Shown here one piece after another: positions 39,027 through 48,557 of a DNA stretch of 64,000 nt. Each line of letters starts with the position of its first letter. Positions within the stretch are counted from its first letter, which is position 1. The stretch spans positions 1,240,001 to 1,304,000 of the forward strand of contig NZ_CP064908.1 of assembly GCF_015841355.1 (NCBI RefSeq), given 5' to 3'. The translations under genes and the position numbers were made by a program. Under the pieces are notes generated by a model. That model searched no databases. It was not told the DNA's origin and saw only the letters and a program-made list of their open reading frames with translations. The DNA is from Synechococcus sp. CBW1107 (GTDB lineage: Bacteria; Cyanobacteriota; Cyanobacteriia; PCC-6307; Cyanobiaceae).

Positions 39027-41027
39027 TCAATCGCGCCGGGGTGGCGCCAGGGGGATCTCGGCAATGCTGAAATCGCGTTTGATCGTCTGGCTGTTGAGGT
39101 AGCCGATCGGGTCTTCGGCGTTGAAGGACTGGCCGTCGAACAGCTCGATGCCCTGGCGCTGATAACTGACCACCTCGAGGCCCAGCTCACGGGCGGCGGT
39201 GCTGAACACCCCCACCTGGCAGACGCGCTCGAGGATCTCCACCCAGTTGCGCGGCAGGGGGATCTCACCCCAGCGGGCCATCTGGGTCATCATCCAGAGG
39301 TGTTCGGTGCGGCTGGGGCGGTTCAGTCCCTCCCCGAAGAACAGGTGGTGCGGCACCGCCCTCTCGCTCTCCGGTCCGCCCCGGTCCACGTCGGCGCTGG
39401 CCTCGCTGAAGCGGATCATCTCCGGCTTGATGCCGAGGTAGCGGCGGTCGCTGAGCAGCTCGCTCAGCTCGGCCCAGTGGGCCGGATCGGCGCAGTAGCG
39501 GCAGGCCTCCAGCAGCGCCTTGGTGAGGGCGATGTTGGTGTTGGGATAGGCGATCGCCCAGTCTTCGCGCAGCCCCAGCACCTTGCCGGGATGGCCGGGC
39601 CAGATCGCCAGATCGCCAGCCACTGCGATGCCGTGGCCGTCGCGGATGGCCCGGTCGAGCCAGGGGGCACCCACGCAGTAGCCGTCGATGCTGCCGTCCT
39701 TGAGGTCGGCGAGCATCTGGGCCGGCGGCAGGGCCTGCAGGTGCACGTCCCTGTCGGGGTCGATGCCGTTGGCCGCCAGCCAGTAGCGCAGCAGCAGGTT
39801 GTGCATCGAGGCCTCGTGCACGATCCCCATCGTGTGGGGCTCGCGCTCGTGGCTCTTGAGATAGGCGCGGTAGTCCTCCACGGTGCGCACCCCCTGCTCC
39901 GCCAGGCGGCGGCCCAGGGTGATGCCGTTGCCGTTGCGGCTGAGGGTGAGCGGCGTCACGATCGGCAGGGGCGTGCCGCCGTGGCCGCCGGCCGTCATCC
40001 AGGTGGGCATCCCCGCCGGCATCAGCGAGGCGTCGAGAGTGCCGTCCACCAGCCCGTCGACGATGCCGCGCCAGCTGGTTTCGCGGATCAGGCTCACCTC
40101 ATCGAGGCCGTGCTTGGCGAAGAGCCCGTGGGCTTCCGCCACGGCCAGGGGGGCGCTGGCGGCCAGGGGCAGGAAGCCCAGATCCAGGTTCACCTTTTCC
40201 AGCCCATGGCGGGCCACCACGGCATGGGGCCGGGCCCGCCACTGCTTCACCCGCTTCTGGCGATTGAGGAAGTAGATGATCTCCGAGCGCAGGCTGTAGT
40301 AGCTGGGATGGTGCACCACCTCCAGGCGGGCCCGTGGGCGGGGGATGTCCACCTCGAGGATGCCGCCGATCCTGGAGCCGGGGCCGTTGGTGAGCATCAC
40401 GATGCGGTCGGAGAGCAGCACCGCCTCGTCCACGTCGTGGGTCACCATCACCGCGGTGAGCTCGTGCTCATTGCAGATCTGCATCAGCTTCTCCTGCAGA
40501 TTGCCCCGGGTGAGCGCGTCGAGCGCCCCGAAGGGTTCATCCAGCAGCAGCAGCTTGGGCCGGATCGCCAGGGCCCGGGCGATCGCCACCCGCTGGCGCA
40601 TGCCCCCGGAGAGCTGCAGGGGCAATTTTGAGGCCGCAGGGCCGAGGCCCACCATGTCGATGTGCTCCTGTACGAGGGTATCGCGCTCGCTGGAGCTGAT
40701 CCTGCCCATCACCTCATCCACCGCCAGGGCGATGTTCTCCCGCACCGTGAGCCAGGGCAGCAGCGAATAGTTCTGGAACACCACCATCTTGTCGGGGCCC
40801 GGGCGCTTGATGGCTTCGCCGTCGAGCAGCACCGTGCCCTCGGTCGGCAGATCCAGGCCGGCGATCATGTTCAGCAGGGTGCTCTTGCCGCACCCGGAGT
40901 GGCCGATCAGGGAGATGAATTCCCCCTTGCGGATCTCCAGATCAATCCCCTTGAGGGCAAGGTAGGTTCCGCCACCCTGCAACGGAAAGCTTTTCTCGAC
41001 TGTGAGGGCATCAACCAGTACCGTCAT
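39027..41027 (-). CDS. nrtC: Nitrate ABC transporter ATPase with C-terminal NrtA-like regulatory domain
   Basis: A 666-residue bipartite protein. Residues 1-255 are an ABC ATPase (Walker A GHSGCGKS, LSGGMRQR, LLLLDEPFGALD, THDVDEA). Residues about 280-660 form a solute-binding-protein-like domain homologous to NrtA, with LDLGFLPLAASAPLAVAEAHGLFAKHGL, PTWMTAGGHGG and GYCVGAPWLDRAI. In the known family this extra domain mediates ammonium-promoted inhibition of transport. Full length indicates that post-translational control is retained. It is co-directional with nrtB (49 bases) and nrtD. Confidence 0.94.
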   Translation of the reverse strand: MTVLVDALTVEKSFPLQGGGTYLALKGIDLEIRKGEFISLIGHSGCGKSTLLNMIAGLDLPTEGTVLLDGEAIKRPGPDKMVVFQNYSLLPWLTVRENIALAVDEVMGRISSSERDTLVQEHIDMVGLGPAASKLPLQLSGGMRQRVAIARALAIRPKLLLLDEPFGALDALTRGNLQEKLMQICNEHELTAVMVTHDVDEAVLLSDRIVMLTNGPGSRIGGILEVDIPRPRARLEVVHHPSYYSLRSEIIYFLNRQKRVKQWRARPHAVVARHGLEKVNLDLGFLPLAASAPLAVAEAHGLFAKHGLDEVSLIRETSWRGIVDGLVDGTLDASLMPAGMPTWMTAGGHGGTPLPIVTPLTLSRNGNGITLGRRLAEQGVRTVEDYRAYLKSHEREPHTMGIVHEASMHNLLLRYWLAANGIDPDRDVHLQALPPAQMLADLKDGSIDGYCVGAPWLDRAIRDGHGIAVAGDLAIWPGHPGKVLGLREDWAIAYPNTNIALTKALLEACRYCADPAHWAELSELLSDRRYLGIKPEMIRFSEASADVDRGGPESERAVPHHLFFGEGLNRPSRTEHLWMMTQMARWGEIPLPRNWVEILERVCQVGVFSTAARELGLEVVSYQRQGIELFDGQSFNAEDPIGYLNSQTIKRDFSIAEIPLAPPRRD

Positions 41028-41076
41028 CGTTCAGACCTCAATCGGAGCTCGAGTTTGGTAGGTGAAAAGAAGACCA

Positions 41077-41910
41077 TCACTGGCCCGGGGTGAGGCGGCT
41101 CTGCAGCCAGGCCATGCCACGATCCAGCAGCAGACCGACGGCGCCGATCCAGATCACAGCCAGCACGATGTCGCTGACATAGTTCTGCTGATAGGCATCC
41201 CAGATGAAGAAGCCGATGCCGACGATGCCGGACATGACGATCTCAGCGGCGATGATCGCCAGCCAGGCCAGGCCGATCGAGATGCGCAGACCGGTGAAGA
41301 TGTAGGGGAGAGCTGAGGGCAGCAGCACCTTGGTGAAGAAACGACCTTTCGACATCTGCAGCACCAGGGCCACGTTGCGGTAGTCCTGGGGGATCTGGCG
41401 GACCCCCTCGGCCGTGTTGATGAGGATCGGCCAGACCGCCGTGATGAAGATCACGAAGATCGCCGCCGGCTGATTCTTCTGGAAGATCACCAGGGCGATC
41501 GGAACCCAGGCCAGAGGCGCCACCATGCGCAGGAACTGGAAGAGGGGGTCGAGAGCCCTGTTCAGCGCCGGGCTCAGTCCCACCGTGATGCCTGCTGAGA
41601 TACCCACCAATGCGGCCAGGACGTACCCCTGGGCCACGCGTCCCAGACTGGCCATGGTCTGCCAGAACAGTCCCTTGTCGAGGCCACCCCGGTCGTAGAA
41701 GGGATAAAGCAGCAGTTCGCGCGTGCGCTCGTCGGTCCAGAGGCTGAGGGGTCCCGGCAGGCGGGTGAGATTCAGGCTGGCGCTGAGTTGCCAGGCCAGC
41801 AGAAATCCGCCGATCCCCAGGAGGGGGTAAAGCCAGGTGCTGCGGTTGAGCATCAGCCAGCGGATGGGATTCATCGTGGATCCAGAGCGTGGCTGGGGAA
41901 CGGAAACCAT
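41077..41910 (-). CDS. nrtB: Nitrate ABC transporter permease
   Basis: A 277-residue inner-membrane permease with about six helices. The EAA-type loop is EGVRQIPQDYRNVALVLQMSKGRFFTKVLLPSALPYIFTG, and the family segment IAAEIVMSGIVGIGFFIWDAYQQNY follows. The start may be ATG 41874 (MNPIRWLMLNRSTWLYPLLG), which fits a membrane N-terminus better than the polar MVSVPQPRSGST extension. It forms the channel for NrtA-delivered nitrate. A strong stem-loop lies between nrtA and this gene. Confidence 0.92.
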   Translation of the reverse strand: MVSVPQPRSGSTMNPIRWLMLNRSTWLYPLLGIGGFLLAWQLSASLNLTRLPGPLSLWTDERTRELLLYPFYDRGGLDKGLFWQTMASLGRVAQGYVLAALVGISAGITVGLSPALNRALDPLFQFLRMVAPLAWVPIALVIFQKNQPAAIFVIFITAVWPILINTAEGVRQIPQDYRNVALVLQMSKGRFFTKVLLPSALPYIFTGLRISIGLAWLAIIAAEIVMSGIVGIGFFIWDAYQQNYVSDIVLAVIWIGAVGLLLDRGMAWLQSRLTPGQ

Positions 41911-41982
41911 GACGCGGTCGTCCTGATGAGGAAGAGATGGATGGGACAGGCACGGCCGGGGCCCGGAAGGCCCTCGGCCATG

Positions 41983-42019
41983 AAGGGCCCCCGGTGCGGG
42001 TCCATGTGCCGGGGGCCTT
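41983..42019 (-). promoter_or_regulatory. Intercistronic stem-loop between nrtA and nrtB
   Basis: On the minus strand, right after the nrtA stop, an 11-bp GC-rich stem with one bulge (AAGGCCCCCGG / CCGGGGGCCCTT) is formed. It could stabilise or terminate part of the message so that the binding protein is made in excess of the membrane subunits. A second GC-rich repeat follows toward nrtB. Confidence 0.6.
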
Positions 42020-42028
42020 GGAGAGAAC

Positions 42029-43354
42029 TCAGCGCTTGATCTTCAGGCTGTCGAGGTAGGCCTGCGGGTTCTCAGGATCGAAGACGATGCCATCGAAGAA
42101 GGTCTCCTTGCCGCGGGAGGATCCAGTGGGGATGTCCCCGGCGGGAAGGCCCAGCTCGGTGGCGGCCTGACGCCAGAGGTCCTCCCGGTTCACCTTGTCG
42201 ACCAGCGACTTGGCCTGGTCGATCGTGTCGAGCTTGCCGGGGTGGAACTTCCAGCGCAGCGACTCCACCAGGAACCAGAGACTCAGGCTCTTGTAGGGGT
42301 AGGAAATCACGCCCCGGTCGCTGGCCCAGTAGAGCGGCCCCAGCTTGGGATCGGTGGAGGGCTTGAGATCGGCACCCAGCTTGTAGTCGGCCTTGAGCGC
42401 GGGCACCAGCACCGAGACGGGAGTGTTGAAGTACTGGCGGGAACTGAGTATTTTCGCCAGTGCTTCCTTGTTCTCGGCCTTGTCGGCCCACTGCTGGGCC
42501 TCCATCAGACCCTTGATCAGAGCCACGGCCGCCTTCGGATGCTTGTCCACCCAGTCAGCGCGCACACCCAGGAATTCCTCAGGATGCACGGGCCAGATCT
42601 CGGCGGTGAGTGCCGCTGTATAGCCGATGTTGTCGGTCACGATCCGGAAGGGCCAGGGATCGCCCGTGCTGAAGGCCTCCATCGTGCCGTTGCGCATCCC
42701 CTGCAACGTCTCCGTGGAGGGCACGGTCAGCAGCTCGATGTCCTTGTCGGGATCGATGCCGCCGGCCCCGAGCCAGTAGCGGATCCAGAGGTCCTGGTTG
42801 GCATTGGGGTAGGTGTGGGCGGCCCGGAACTTACGGCCTTCGGTCTTGGGGAAGCCGAGGATCGTGGGGGCAGCGGGGGTGAGGTCCACCCGCAGATTGG
42901 CCTTCTTCAGGGAGTTCGAAACGGCGATGGCATTGCCCTGGCTGCTCAGCTGAGCCAGGACGTACATCGGCACCTTGTTGCCGTTGGTGATGATGCCTTC
43001 CGTGATCAGATGAGGCATGGGCAGCTGCCACTGACCGCCGTCGATACCACCACCGGCTGAGCCGATCACCACGTTGTCGCGAGCGGCGGGCCAGCTGGCC
43101 TGCTTGGCCAGCTTCACCTCGAGGCCGTGCTTGGCGAAGAACCCCTTCTCCACCCCCGCCACCAGCGCAGCAGCTTCCAGGATGGGGACATAGCCGAGGG
43201 TGATGGACTTGGTCTCGAGACCTGCATCAGCCACGGGGGCCGTGCCGGCAGCGGGTCCTGAGCTTTTCTCGGGTGGATTGCCACAGGCATTCAGCATCAG
43301 GGTGCCGGCCAGGGTGGCGCTGAGAACGGAAAGAAACTTGCGACGATTGAGCAT
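42029..43354 (-). CDS. nrtA: Nitrate/nitrite-binding lipoprotein
   Basis: From ATG 43354 the 441-residue precursor begins [25 protein letters not shown]: a twin-arginine-like start and a lipobox LNAC, so it is a membrane-anchored periplasmic lipoprotein. The family strands [35 protein letters not shown] and the nitrate-site region [22 protein letters not shown] are present. The open frame upstream to 43402 precedes the signal and is unlikely to be used. It is the first gene of the operon. In the 220 bases upstream I did not find a good GTA-N8-TAC NtcA site. Confidence 0.94.
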   Translation of the reverse strand: MLNRRKFLSVLSATLAGTLMLNACGNPPEKSSGPAAGTAPVADAGLETKSITLGYVPILEAAALVAGVEKGFFAKHGLEVKLAKQASWPAARDNVVIGSAGGGIDGGQWQLPMPHLITEGIITNGNKVPMYVLAQLSSQGNAIAVSNSLKKANLRVDLTPAAPTILGFPKTEGRKFRAAHTYPNANQDLWIRYWLGAGGIDPDKDIELLTVPSTETLQGMRNGTMEAFSTGDPWPFRIVTDNIGYTAALTAEIWPVHPEEFLGVRADWVDKHPKAAVALIKGLMEAQQWADKAENKEALAKILSSRQYFNTPVSVLVPALKADYKLGADLKPSTDPKLGPLYWASDRGVISYPYKSLSLWFLVESLRWKFHPGKLDTIDQAKSLVDKVNREDLWRQAATELGLPAGDIPTGSSRGKETFFDGIVFDPENPQAYLDSLKIKR

Positions 43355-43402
43355 GGTCAGGAAGGCAGGAGAAAGTGAAGGACGACACGGTGTGTCATCC
43401 AA

Positions 43403-43721
43403 GGAGGGCGGGATTCCGAGTGAAGAAAAGATCAGGCGGGCAGTCGGATTAGGACGTGGAGACAGAAATCCGAGCGCTTAATCGAGGGTCCTCAGGGATG
43501 GAACATGGGTCACCGTTGCGGCGGTTGCGAGACCTTAATCGCAAGTCTTGACCAGTGGACGTTCGGGCCTGGCAGAATTACGTATGCCAGCGATAAGTCC
43601 AGGCAATCAGTCGCACGAATCCACCGAATACAGGCACATCCAGTGCCCCAGAATTGGCCTCACCTTTCTTTAAGGTAGTGGCCTCAAATCCGGGCTCCAG
43701 CCCGGTGCACCACCCCCAGGA
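43403..43721. promoter_or_regulatory. Divergent intergenic region between nrtA and the DUF6671 gene
   Basis: This 320-base region must hold the nrt promoter and that of the divergent gene. No perfect NtcA palindrome was found. The AT-richer parts around 43440-43470 and 43535-43545 are the likeliest promoter positions. A small hairpin (GGGCTCCAGCCC) lies at about 43697-43708. Confidence 0.4.
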
Positions 43722-44579
43722 ATGGAGTTTTACCGCGGCCGTGCAGCGGCACTGGCCACCATGCATGGCAAGGAGAGGGCGATCGCCCGCCCGTTCCGCA
43801 GCCTGCTCCAGCTGGATCTGGAGCGGCCCGTGGGGCTCGACACGGATCGGCTCGGCAGCTTCGACGGGCGGCAGCCGCGGCTGGACGGAGCAGAGGCGAT
43901 CTGCCGCCACAAGGCCCTACTGGGCATGGAGTGGCTGGATCTGCCGCTCGGCCTGGCCAGTGAGGGCAGCTTCGGCCCCCACCCGGCTCTGCCCATCCTG
44001 GCGGCCGGCCTGGAGGTGATGGTGTTCCTGGATCAGGAACGTGGCCTGGAGATCTGGGAGCGACTGGTCGCCCGCCGCACCAATTTCGACCACCGCTGTG
44101 CCGCTGAGCTGGCGGAGCTGGAGGGCTGGCCTCAACGGGTGGGCTTCCCCGCCCACGGCCTGATCGTGCGCCCCGATCAACCCTGGCCTGGCGCCGACGA
44201 TCTGCTCTTCAAGGATCTGCAGGATCATCATCAGCTGGCTGAGGCGATCGGCGCAGCCGCAGCCGGCTCGAGCAATGGCCGGGCTTTGGTGGAGACCGAC
44301 ATGCGCGCCCACCGCAACCCCACCCGCATGGCCTGCCTGCGCACCCTGGCCACCAGGCTGGCCAGACGGATCTCCACCCCCTGCCTTGCCTGCGGCGCTC
44401 CGGGCTGGGGGGGGGTGGAGCTGGTGCCTGGCCTTCCCTGCGGCTGGTGCGGCAGGCCCACATCCCTGGCGCGCGCCGAGCGCTTCGGCTGCGTCAGCTG
44501 CTCCCACACCGAGGAGCGCCCCCGTCCCGATGGATGGGCCGAGGCCGATCCGCAGCACTGTCCGCTGTGTAACCCCTGA
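43722..44579 (+). CDS. DUF6671 family protein with C-terminal zinc ribbons
   Basis: A 285-residue protein. The N-terminus has AALATMHGKERAIARPFRSLL and DTDRLGSFDGRQPRLDGAEAICRHKALLG. The middle segment SEGSFGPHPALPILAAGLEVMVFLD and the motif ETDMRAHRNPTRM are conserved in this uncharacterised family. The C-terminal 80 residues hold CLACGAPG, CGWCGRP, CVSC and CPLC pairs, enough for two zinc ribbons. It occurs in many bacteria without known function. It is divergent from nrtA and convergent with sbtB. Confidence 0.78.
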   Translation: MEFYRGRAAALATMHGKERAIARPFRSLLQLDLERPVGLDTDRLGSFDGRQPRLDGAEAICRHKALLGMEWLDLPLGLASEGSFGPHPALPILAAGLEVMVFLDQERGLEIWERLVARRTNFDHRCAAELAELEGWPQRVGFPAHGLIVRPDQPWPGADDLLFKDLQDHHQLAEAIGAAAAGSSNGRALVETDMRAHRNPTRMACLRTLATRLARRISTPCLACGAPGWGGVELVPGLPCGWCGRPTSLARAERFGCVSCSHTEERPRPDGWAEADPQHCPLCNP

Positions 44580-44632
44580 TCGTCACCGCTGCGTGCGTGG
44601 AACCCGCGCCGCCGCTAGGACGACCTGAAACG

Positions 44633-44668
44633 AAAAATCCCGACCATGTGCAGGCACACAGCCGGGAT
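44633..44668 (-). terminator. Terminator of the sbtA-sbtB unit
   Basis: On the minus strand, ATCCCG / CGGGAT outer arms with an inner GTGTGC / GCACAT pairing are followed by TTTTT. It lies 16 bases after the sbtB stop. Confidence 0.75.
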
Positions 44669-44683
44669 AGAAAACAGATCAGA

Positions 44684-44998
44684 TCAGAACTTGTGATCGC
44701 GCAGGGCTTCCACCTGGTAGATATAGGTGATGATCGAGTAGTCCGCGTAAAACTTGGCTGCAATCTCGTTGGTAATCTTGTCGGCCAGCTCGCGGGTGCC
44801 AGTGAGCACCTCGATTTTTACATTGGAGAGAGTATGCGAGACGATTGGATCTCCCGTGGAGCGCACATTGCGGCTGCCTTCCCCTCCAGCTGCATTCACA
44901 GTGTACCCGGTGGCACCTGCCGCCTTGATCAGCTTGATGAGTTTCTTGGAGAGGATTTCCTCCCCAACGATCACCAGCTTCCAGACCTGTTGGCTCAT
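44684..44998 (-). CDS. sbtB: PII-like carbon-signalling protein SbtB
   Basis: A 104-residue PII-fold trimer subunit that binds adenine nucleotides and clamps Sbt[30 protein letters not shown] is the first beta-alpha unit. The T-loop region is [14 protein letters not shown], and [38 protein letters not shown] completes the fold. The chain ends RDHKF, without the C-terminal CGPxGC redox loop found in some SbtBs. It lies 37 bases downstream of sbtA in one transcript that ends at the hairpin at 44633. Confidence 0.92.
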   Translation of the reverse strand: MSQQVWKLVIVGEEILSKKLIKLIKAAGATGYTVNAAGGEGSRNVRSTGDPIVSHTLSNVKIEVLTGTRELADKITNEIAAKFYADYSIITYIYQVEALRDHKF

Positions 44999-45035
44999 GA
45001 CTTTAAGTTGCGATTGGTTTTAATTTGAAAGAAGC

Positions 45036-46031
45036 CTAACCACCGATCATCTGAGCAATCCCAATGAACAGAGGGATGCAGATGGCGATCGCCACCGGAG
45101 TGCCGATGGCCGTGGAGGCGCCGATATAGGCGGAGGGATTCGCCGAGGGAATGCCAGCGCGAAGGGTCGGCGGGCCGGAGATATCCGAGCTCGACGCGGC
45201 GATCACCGCCAGCACGACAGCGCCACCGATGCTGAAGCCCGTGATCTTGTGAATGACAAGGCCGAGACCGAATGCCAGAAAGCCATGCAGGATGGGTGCG
45301 AAGAAAGCATAGATGGCAAACCACTGGGCAACCTTGCGCAGCTCATTCATGCGCTGGGCGGCCTCCATCCCCATGATGATCATCAGAATCGACAGGAAGC
45401 CGCGGAACAGAGGATTGAAGAAGCTCTCATAGACGGGCTCTGGCTTGGTGAGAATGCCAAGGGCCACACCCAGAAGCAGCGACGTGACGGCGGAGCTCTG
45501 CACGCTTTCCTTGATGATCGACCAGATCTCGACTTTCTCGGCAGCCTTACCGGTCGTCTTGCTGAGGTAGACGCTGGCCACCACGATCGCTGTCACCAGG
45601 GCCGGGATGTCCATGAAGGGATACAGGGCTGCCGTCCAGGCCTCATAGGGGATCTTGGCGGTATCCAGCTGCGGCAGAACAGCGGCCAGAGTGGAGCCAC
45701 TCACCGCGCCGAACAGGCCACCTGTGGCCACAGCGTCAGGCACGTTGATGCCTGGAAGTTTCCCCAGGGTGTAACGACCGATGAACACGATCACAATGCC
45801 AAGCGCCACAGCCGCGAGTGCCGGAAGGAAAATCTCGGCGGGGTTGGAATTGCGAATGGCGATGCCACCGGTCAATCCGATCTTGAGCAGCAGGAAGAAG
45901 GTGATGAACCTGTAGATCGAATCTGGAATGGCCAGCTGGCTGCCGAATGAGGCGACGACCATGCCTCCGATCAGGAAGCCAAGTGTTGGAGACTGAAGCT
46001 GCTTGATGAAAAGTGTGATGAATTCGGTCAA
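45036..46031 (-). CDS. sbtA: Sodium-dependent bicarbonate transporter
   Basis: SbtA imports bicarbonate with sodium for the carbon-concentrating mechanism. A polytopic protein with inverted repeats: QSPTLGFLIGGMVVASFGSQLAIP, GGLFGAVSGSTLAAVLPQL, the large cytoplasmic loop that SbtB contacts, then VLAVIAASSSDISGPPTLRAGIP. TTG 46031 (LTEFITLFIKQLQ) is taken as the start because AGAGGA lies six bases upstream and the family N-terminus begins here. An ATG at 46103 would add 24 polar residues. The product has 331 residues, somewhat shorter than Synechocystis SbtA in the central loop. Confidence 0.92.
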   Translation of the reverse strand: MTEFITLFIKQLQSPTLGFLIGGMVVASFGSQLAIPDSIYRFITFFLLLKIGLTGGIAIRNSNPAEIFLPALAAVALGIVIVFIGRYTLGKLPGINVPDAVATGGLFGAVSGSTLAAVLPQLDTAKIPYEAWTAALYPFMDIPALVTAIVVASVYLSKTTGKAAEKVEIWSIIKESVQSSAVTSLLLGVALGILTKPEPVYESFFNPLFRGFLSILMIIMGMEAAQRMNELRKVAQWFAIYAFFAPILHGFLAFGLGLVIHKITGFSIGGAVVLAVIAASSSDISGPPTLRAGIPSANPSAYIGASTAIGTPVAIAICIPLFIGIAQMIGG

Positions 46032-46103
46032 GTCAGATCCTCTGATGTTTTGATGATTTAGGACATTGGGTGAGATGGAGACATGGGACGAAAAATGTCC
46101 CAT

Positions 46104-46817
46104 GTTTACAACCAGATTGATGGGCCTCAGCCCGCGTCAGCCAGCGGGCCGGCAGGCGCCGGATCCGCTGTCATCGCCATAGGCAGGAACGAAGCCACCT
46201 GCCGTGATTGAAATGCCCGGGAAGAGCCCAGGACTGCGAAACGTCGGCTGCAGTCAGACGTCGTGATGTTCTCTACCCTGGTGGGTGGTGAACATGAGGG
46301 TCTCAGGCGGATGGGCCTGGCCTCACGCTTAATCCTGATCTGTGCCGGGAAAGTTCAAACGAGCCGTCCCGTTGGCGGCGCCTGTTCAGTCAAGTGTCAT
46401 GGGTGCTTGGCCGAAATGGGAAGGGAGGTGATTGATGGTCATGCCAGTCGCCGGAAACTGGGCAGAGTGCCAAGGCAGTTCGCGACTGGGCTGGGGCTGG
46501 AGGACCGAATTCCCTGAGGATTCAAGAGCCCTCAGAGGTGTGACATGGCTGGCGAATAAATTAAGTTCGGGAGACGTTAATTCCATCCCTGTGGCACTGG
46601 GCGCCTTGTTAAGCAAAGAGTTCATATCCAACGGATAAGCGTGGATTATCTGACGGCACAGTGATCGACGCATGGAAGGCGAAGCCGCAATGCCTGCCCA
46701 AGCCGTGCCTATGGCGGCCATCAGAAGGCCGAATCGGCCTGGGCCCTCCCGGGCACCTCAGGAAACAAGGAAATCCCGACGGCGTTTCTAGAGTCGACGT
46801 CCCCGCAGACGCCGTCG
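46104..46817. other. Intergenic interval between sbtA and flv3
   Basis: About 710 bases with no gene I can support. A 111-residue minus frame at 46386-46721 has no recognisable domain. The region must contain the promoters of the divergent sbtAB and flv3-flv1 units, both expected to respond to inorganic carbon supply. I could not pick out a specific regulator site. Confidence 0.45.
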
Positions 46818-48557
46818 ATGACTGTCGCCACCGCTGCACCCCCGCGCCTCTCCCTGCAGTGCGAGGCGATCGGGCCCGACACCACCACGATCCGCTCCCT
46901 CGACTGGGACCGCAGCCGCTTCGACATCGAGTTCGGCCTGCGCAACGGCACCACGTACAACGCCTTCCTGGTGCGCGGTGAGCGCACCGCCCTGATCGAC
47001 ACCAGCCATCTCAAGTTCGCGGGCACCTGGCTGCCCCTGCTTGAGGAGCAGATCGATCCGCTGGCGATCGATCACCTGATCGTGTCCCACACCGAGCCGG
47101 ATCACAGCGGCCTGATCGGCCACCTGCTGGAGCGCAACCCCGAGATCGAGATCGTGGCCTCCAAGGTGGCGATCCAGTTCCTGGCCGATCAGGTGCACCG
47201 TCCCTTCCGCAGCCGTGCCGTCAAGAGCGGCGAGGAACTCGACCTGGGCACTAACCCAACCAGCGGCGTGCAGCACCGCTTCGAATTCCTGAGTGCCCCC
47301 AACCTGCACTGGCCCGACACGATCTTCTCCTTCGATCACGGCACCGGCATCCTGTACACGTGTGATGCCTTCGGTCTGCACTACTGCGGCGACGACATCT
47401 ACGACGTGGATCCCGGCGCCATCGCCCCCGATTTCCGCTTCTACTACGACTGTCTGATGGGGCCCAACGCCCGCAGCGTGCTGCAGGCCCTCAAGCGCAT
47501 GGACGCCCTGCCGCCGATCCGGATGATCGCCACCGGCCACGGCCCGCTGCTGCGCGATCACCTGGGCCTCTGGACCGGCGACTACCGCGACTGGAGCAGC
47601 CAGCGCAGCGCCGGCGAAACCTATGCCGCGGTCTGCTACGTGAGCCAGTACGGCTTCTGTGACCGGCTCAGCCAGGCGATCGCCCGCGGCATCGGCAAGG
47701 CCGAAGCCCAGGTGCAGCTGGTGGATCTGCGCGCCACCGACGCCCAGGAACTGGCGGCCCTGGTGGGCGAAGCCAGCGCCGTGGTGGTGCCCACCTGGCC
47801 GGCCAAGACCGACCCGGACCTGCAGCAGTCGATCGGCACCCTGCTCGCCGCCCTCAAACCCAAGCAATGGGTGGCGGTCTACGACGCCTACGGCGGCAAC
47901 GACCAGCCGATCGACAGCGTCGCCACCCAGCTGCGCAGCCTTGGGCAGAAATCAGCCTTCGAGCCGCTGCGCATCCGCCAGGTTCCTGACGGCAACGATT
48001 ACCAGCGCTGCGAGGAGGCCGGCACCGACCTGGGCCAGCTGCTCACCCGCGCCCGCACGATCGCCGCGATGAAATCGCTCGATGGCGACCTCGACAAGGC
48101 CCTCGGCCGCCTCAGCGGCGGGCTCTACATCGTCACCGCCCGCCAGGGGGAGCGCAGCAGCGCCATGGTGGCCAGCTGGGTGAGCCAGGCGAGCTTCGAT
48201 CCTCCGGGGATCTCGATCGCCGTGGCCAAGGACCGGGCCATCGAGGCCCTGATGCAGGTGGGTGACCGCTTCGTGCTCAACATCCTGCGCGAGGACAACC
48301 ACCAGGAGCTGCTGCGGCACTTCCTCAAACGCTTCCCGCCGGGTGCCGACCGTTTCGCCGGGGTCTCCACCCTCGATGGGGTCTCGGCAGGCGGTCCTGT
48401 GCTGGGCGATGCCCTGGCTTTCCTGGGTTGCCGGGTGGCCCAGCGCATGGAGGGACCCGACCACTGGATCATCTACGCCGAGGTGGAGGAGGGCACCGTG
48501 GCCGACAGTGAGGCCACCACCGCCGTGCACCACCGCAAGGTGGGCAACCACTACTGA
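46818..48557 (+). CDS. flv3: Flavodiiron protein Flv3-type
   Basis: A 579-residue class C flavodiiron protein with three domains: metallo-beta-lactamase-like diiron domain (about 1-265), flavodoxin (about 266-410) and NAD(P)H:flavin reductase-like domain (about 430-579, [28 protein letters not shown]). The iron ligands H91-x-E93-x-D95-H96 (SHTEPDHSGL) are canonical, and the later HGPLLRDH completes the site. It reduces O2 to water with photosystem I electrons as a heterodimer with Flv1, protecting PSI under fluctuating light. The stop overlaps the flv1 ATG by one base. Confidence 0.92.
   Translation: MTVATAAPPRLSLQCEAIGPDTTTIRSLDWDRSRFDIEFGLRNGTTYNAFLVRGERTALIDTSHLKFAGTWLPLLEEQIDPLAIDHLIVSHTEPDHSGLIGHLLERNPEIEIVASKVAIQFLADQVHRPFRSRAVKSGEELDLGTNPTSGVQHRFEFLSAPNLHWPDTIFSFDHGTGILYTCDAFGLHYCGDDIYDVDPGAIAPDFRFYYDCLMGPNARSVLQALKRMDALPPIRMIATGHGPLLRDHLGLWTGDYRDWSSQRSAGETYAAVCYVSQYGFCDRLSQAIARGIGKAEAQVQLVDLRATDAQELAALVGEASAVVVPTWPAKTDPDLQQSIGTLLAALKPKQWVAVYDAYGGNDQPIDSVATQLRSLGQKSAFEPLRIRQVPDGNDYQRCEEAGTDLGQLLTRARTIAAMKSLDGDLDKALGRLSGGLYIVTARQGERSSAMVASWVSQASFDPPGISIAVAKDRAIEALMQVGDRFVLNILREDNHQELLRHFLKRFPPGADRFAGVSTLDGVSAGGPVLGDALAFLGCRVAQRMEGPDHWIIYAEVEEGTVADSEATTAVHHRKVGNHY

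Noticed and set aside
43355-43577. NtcA-binding site expected upstream of nrtA
   Set aside because: No GTA-N8-TAC match with a sensible -10 spacing was found; a degenerate site cannot be excluded.
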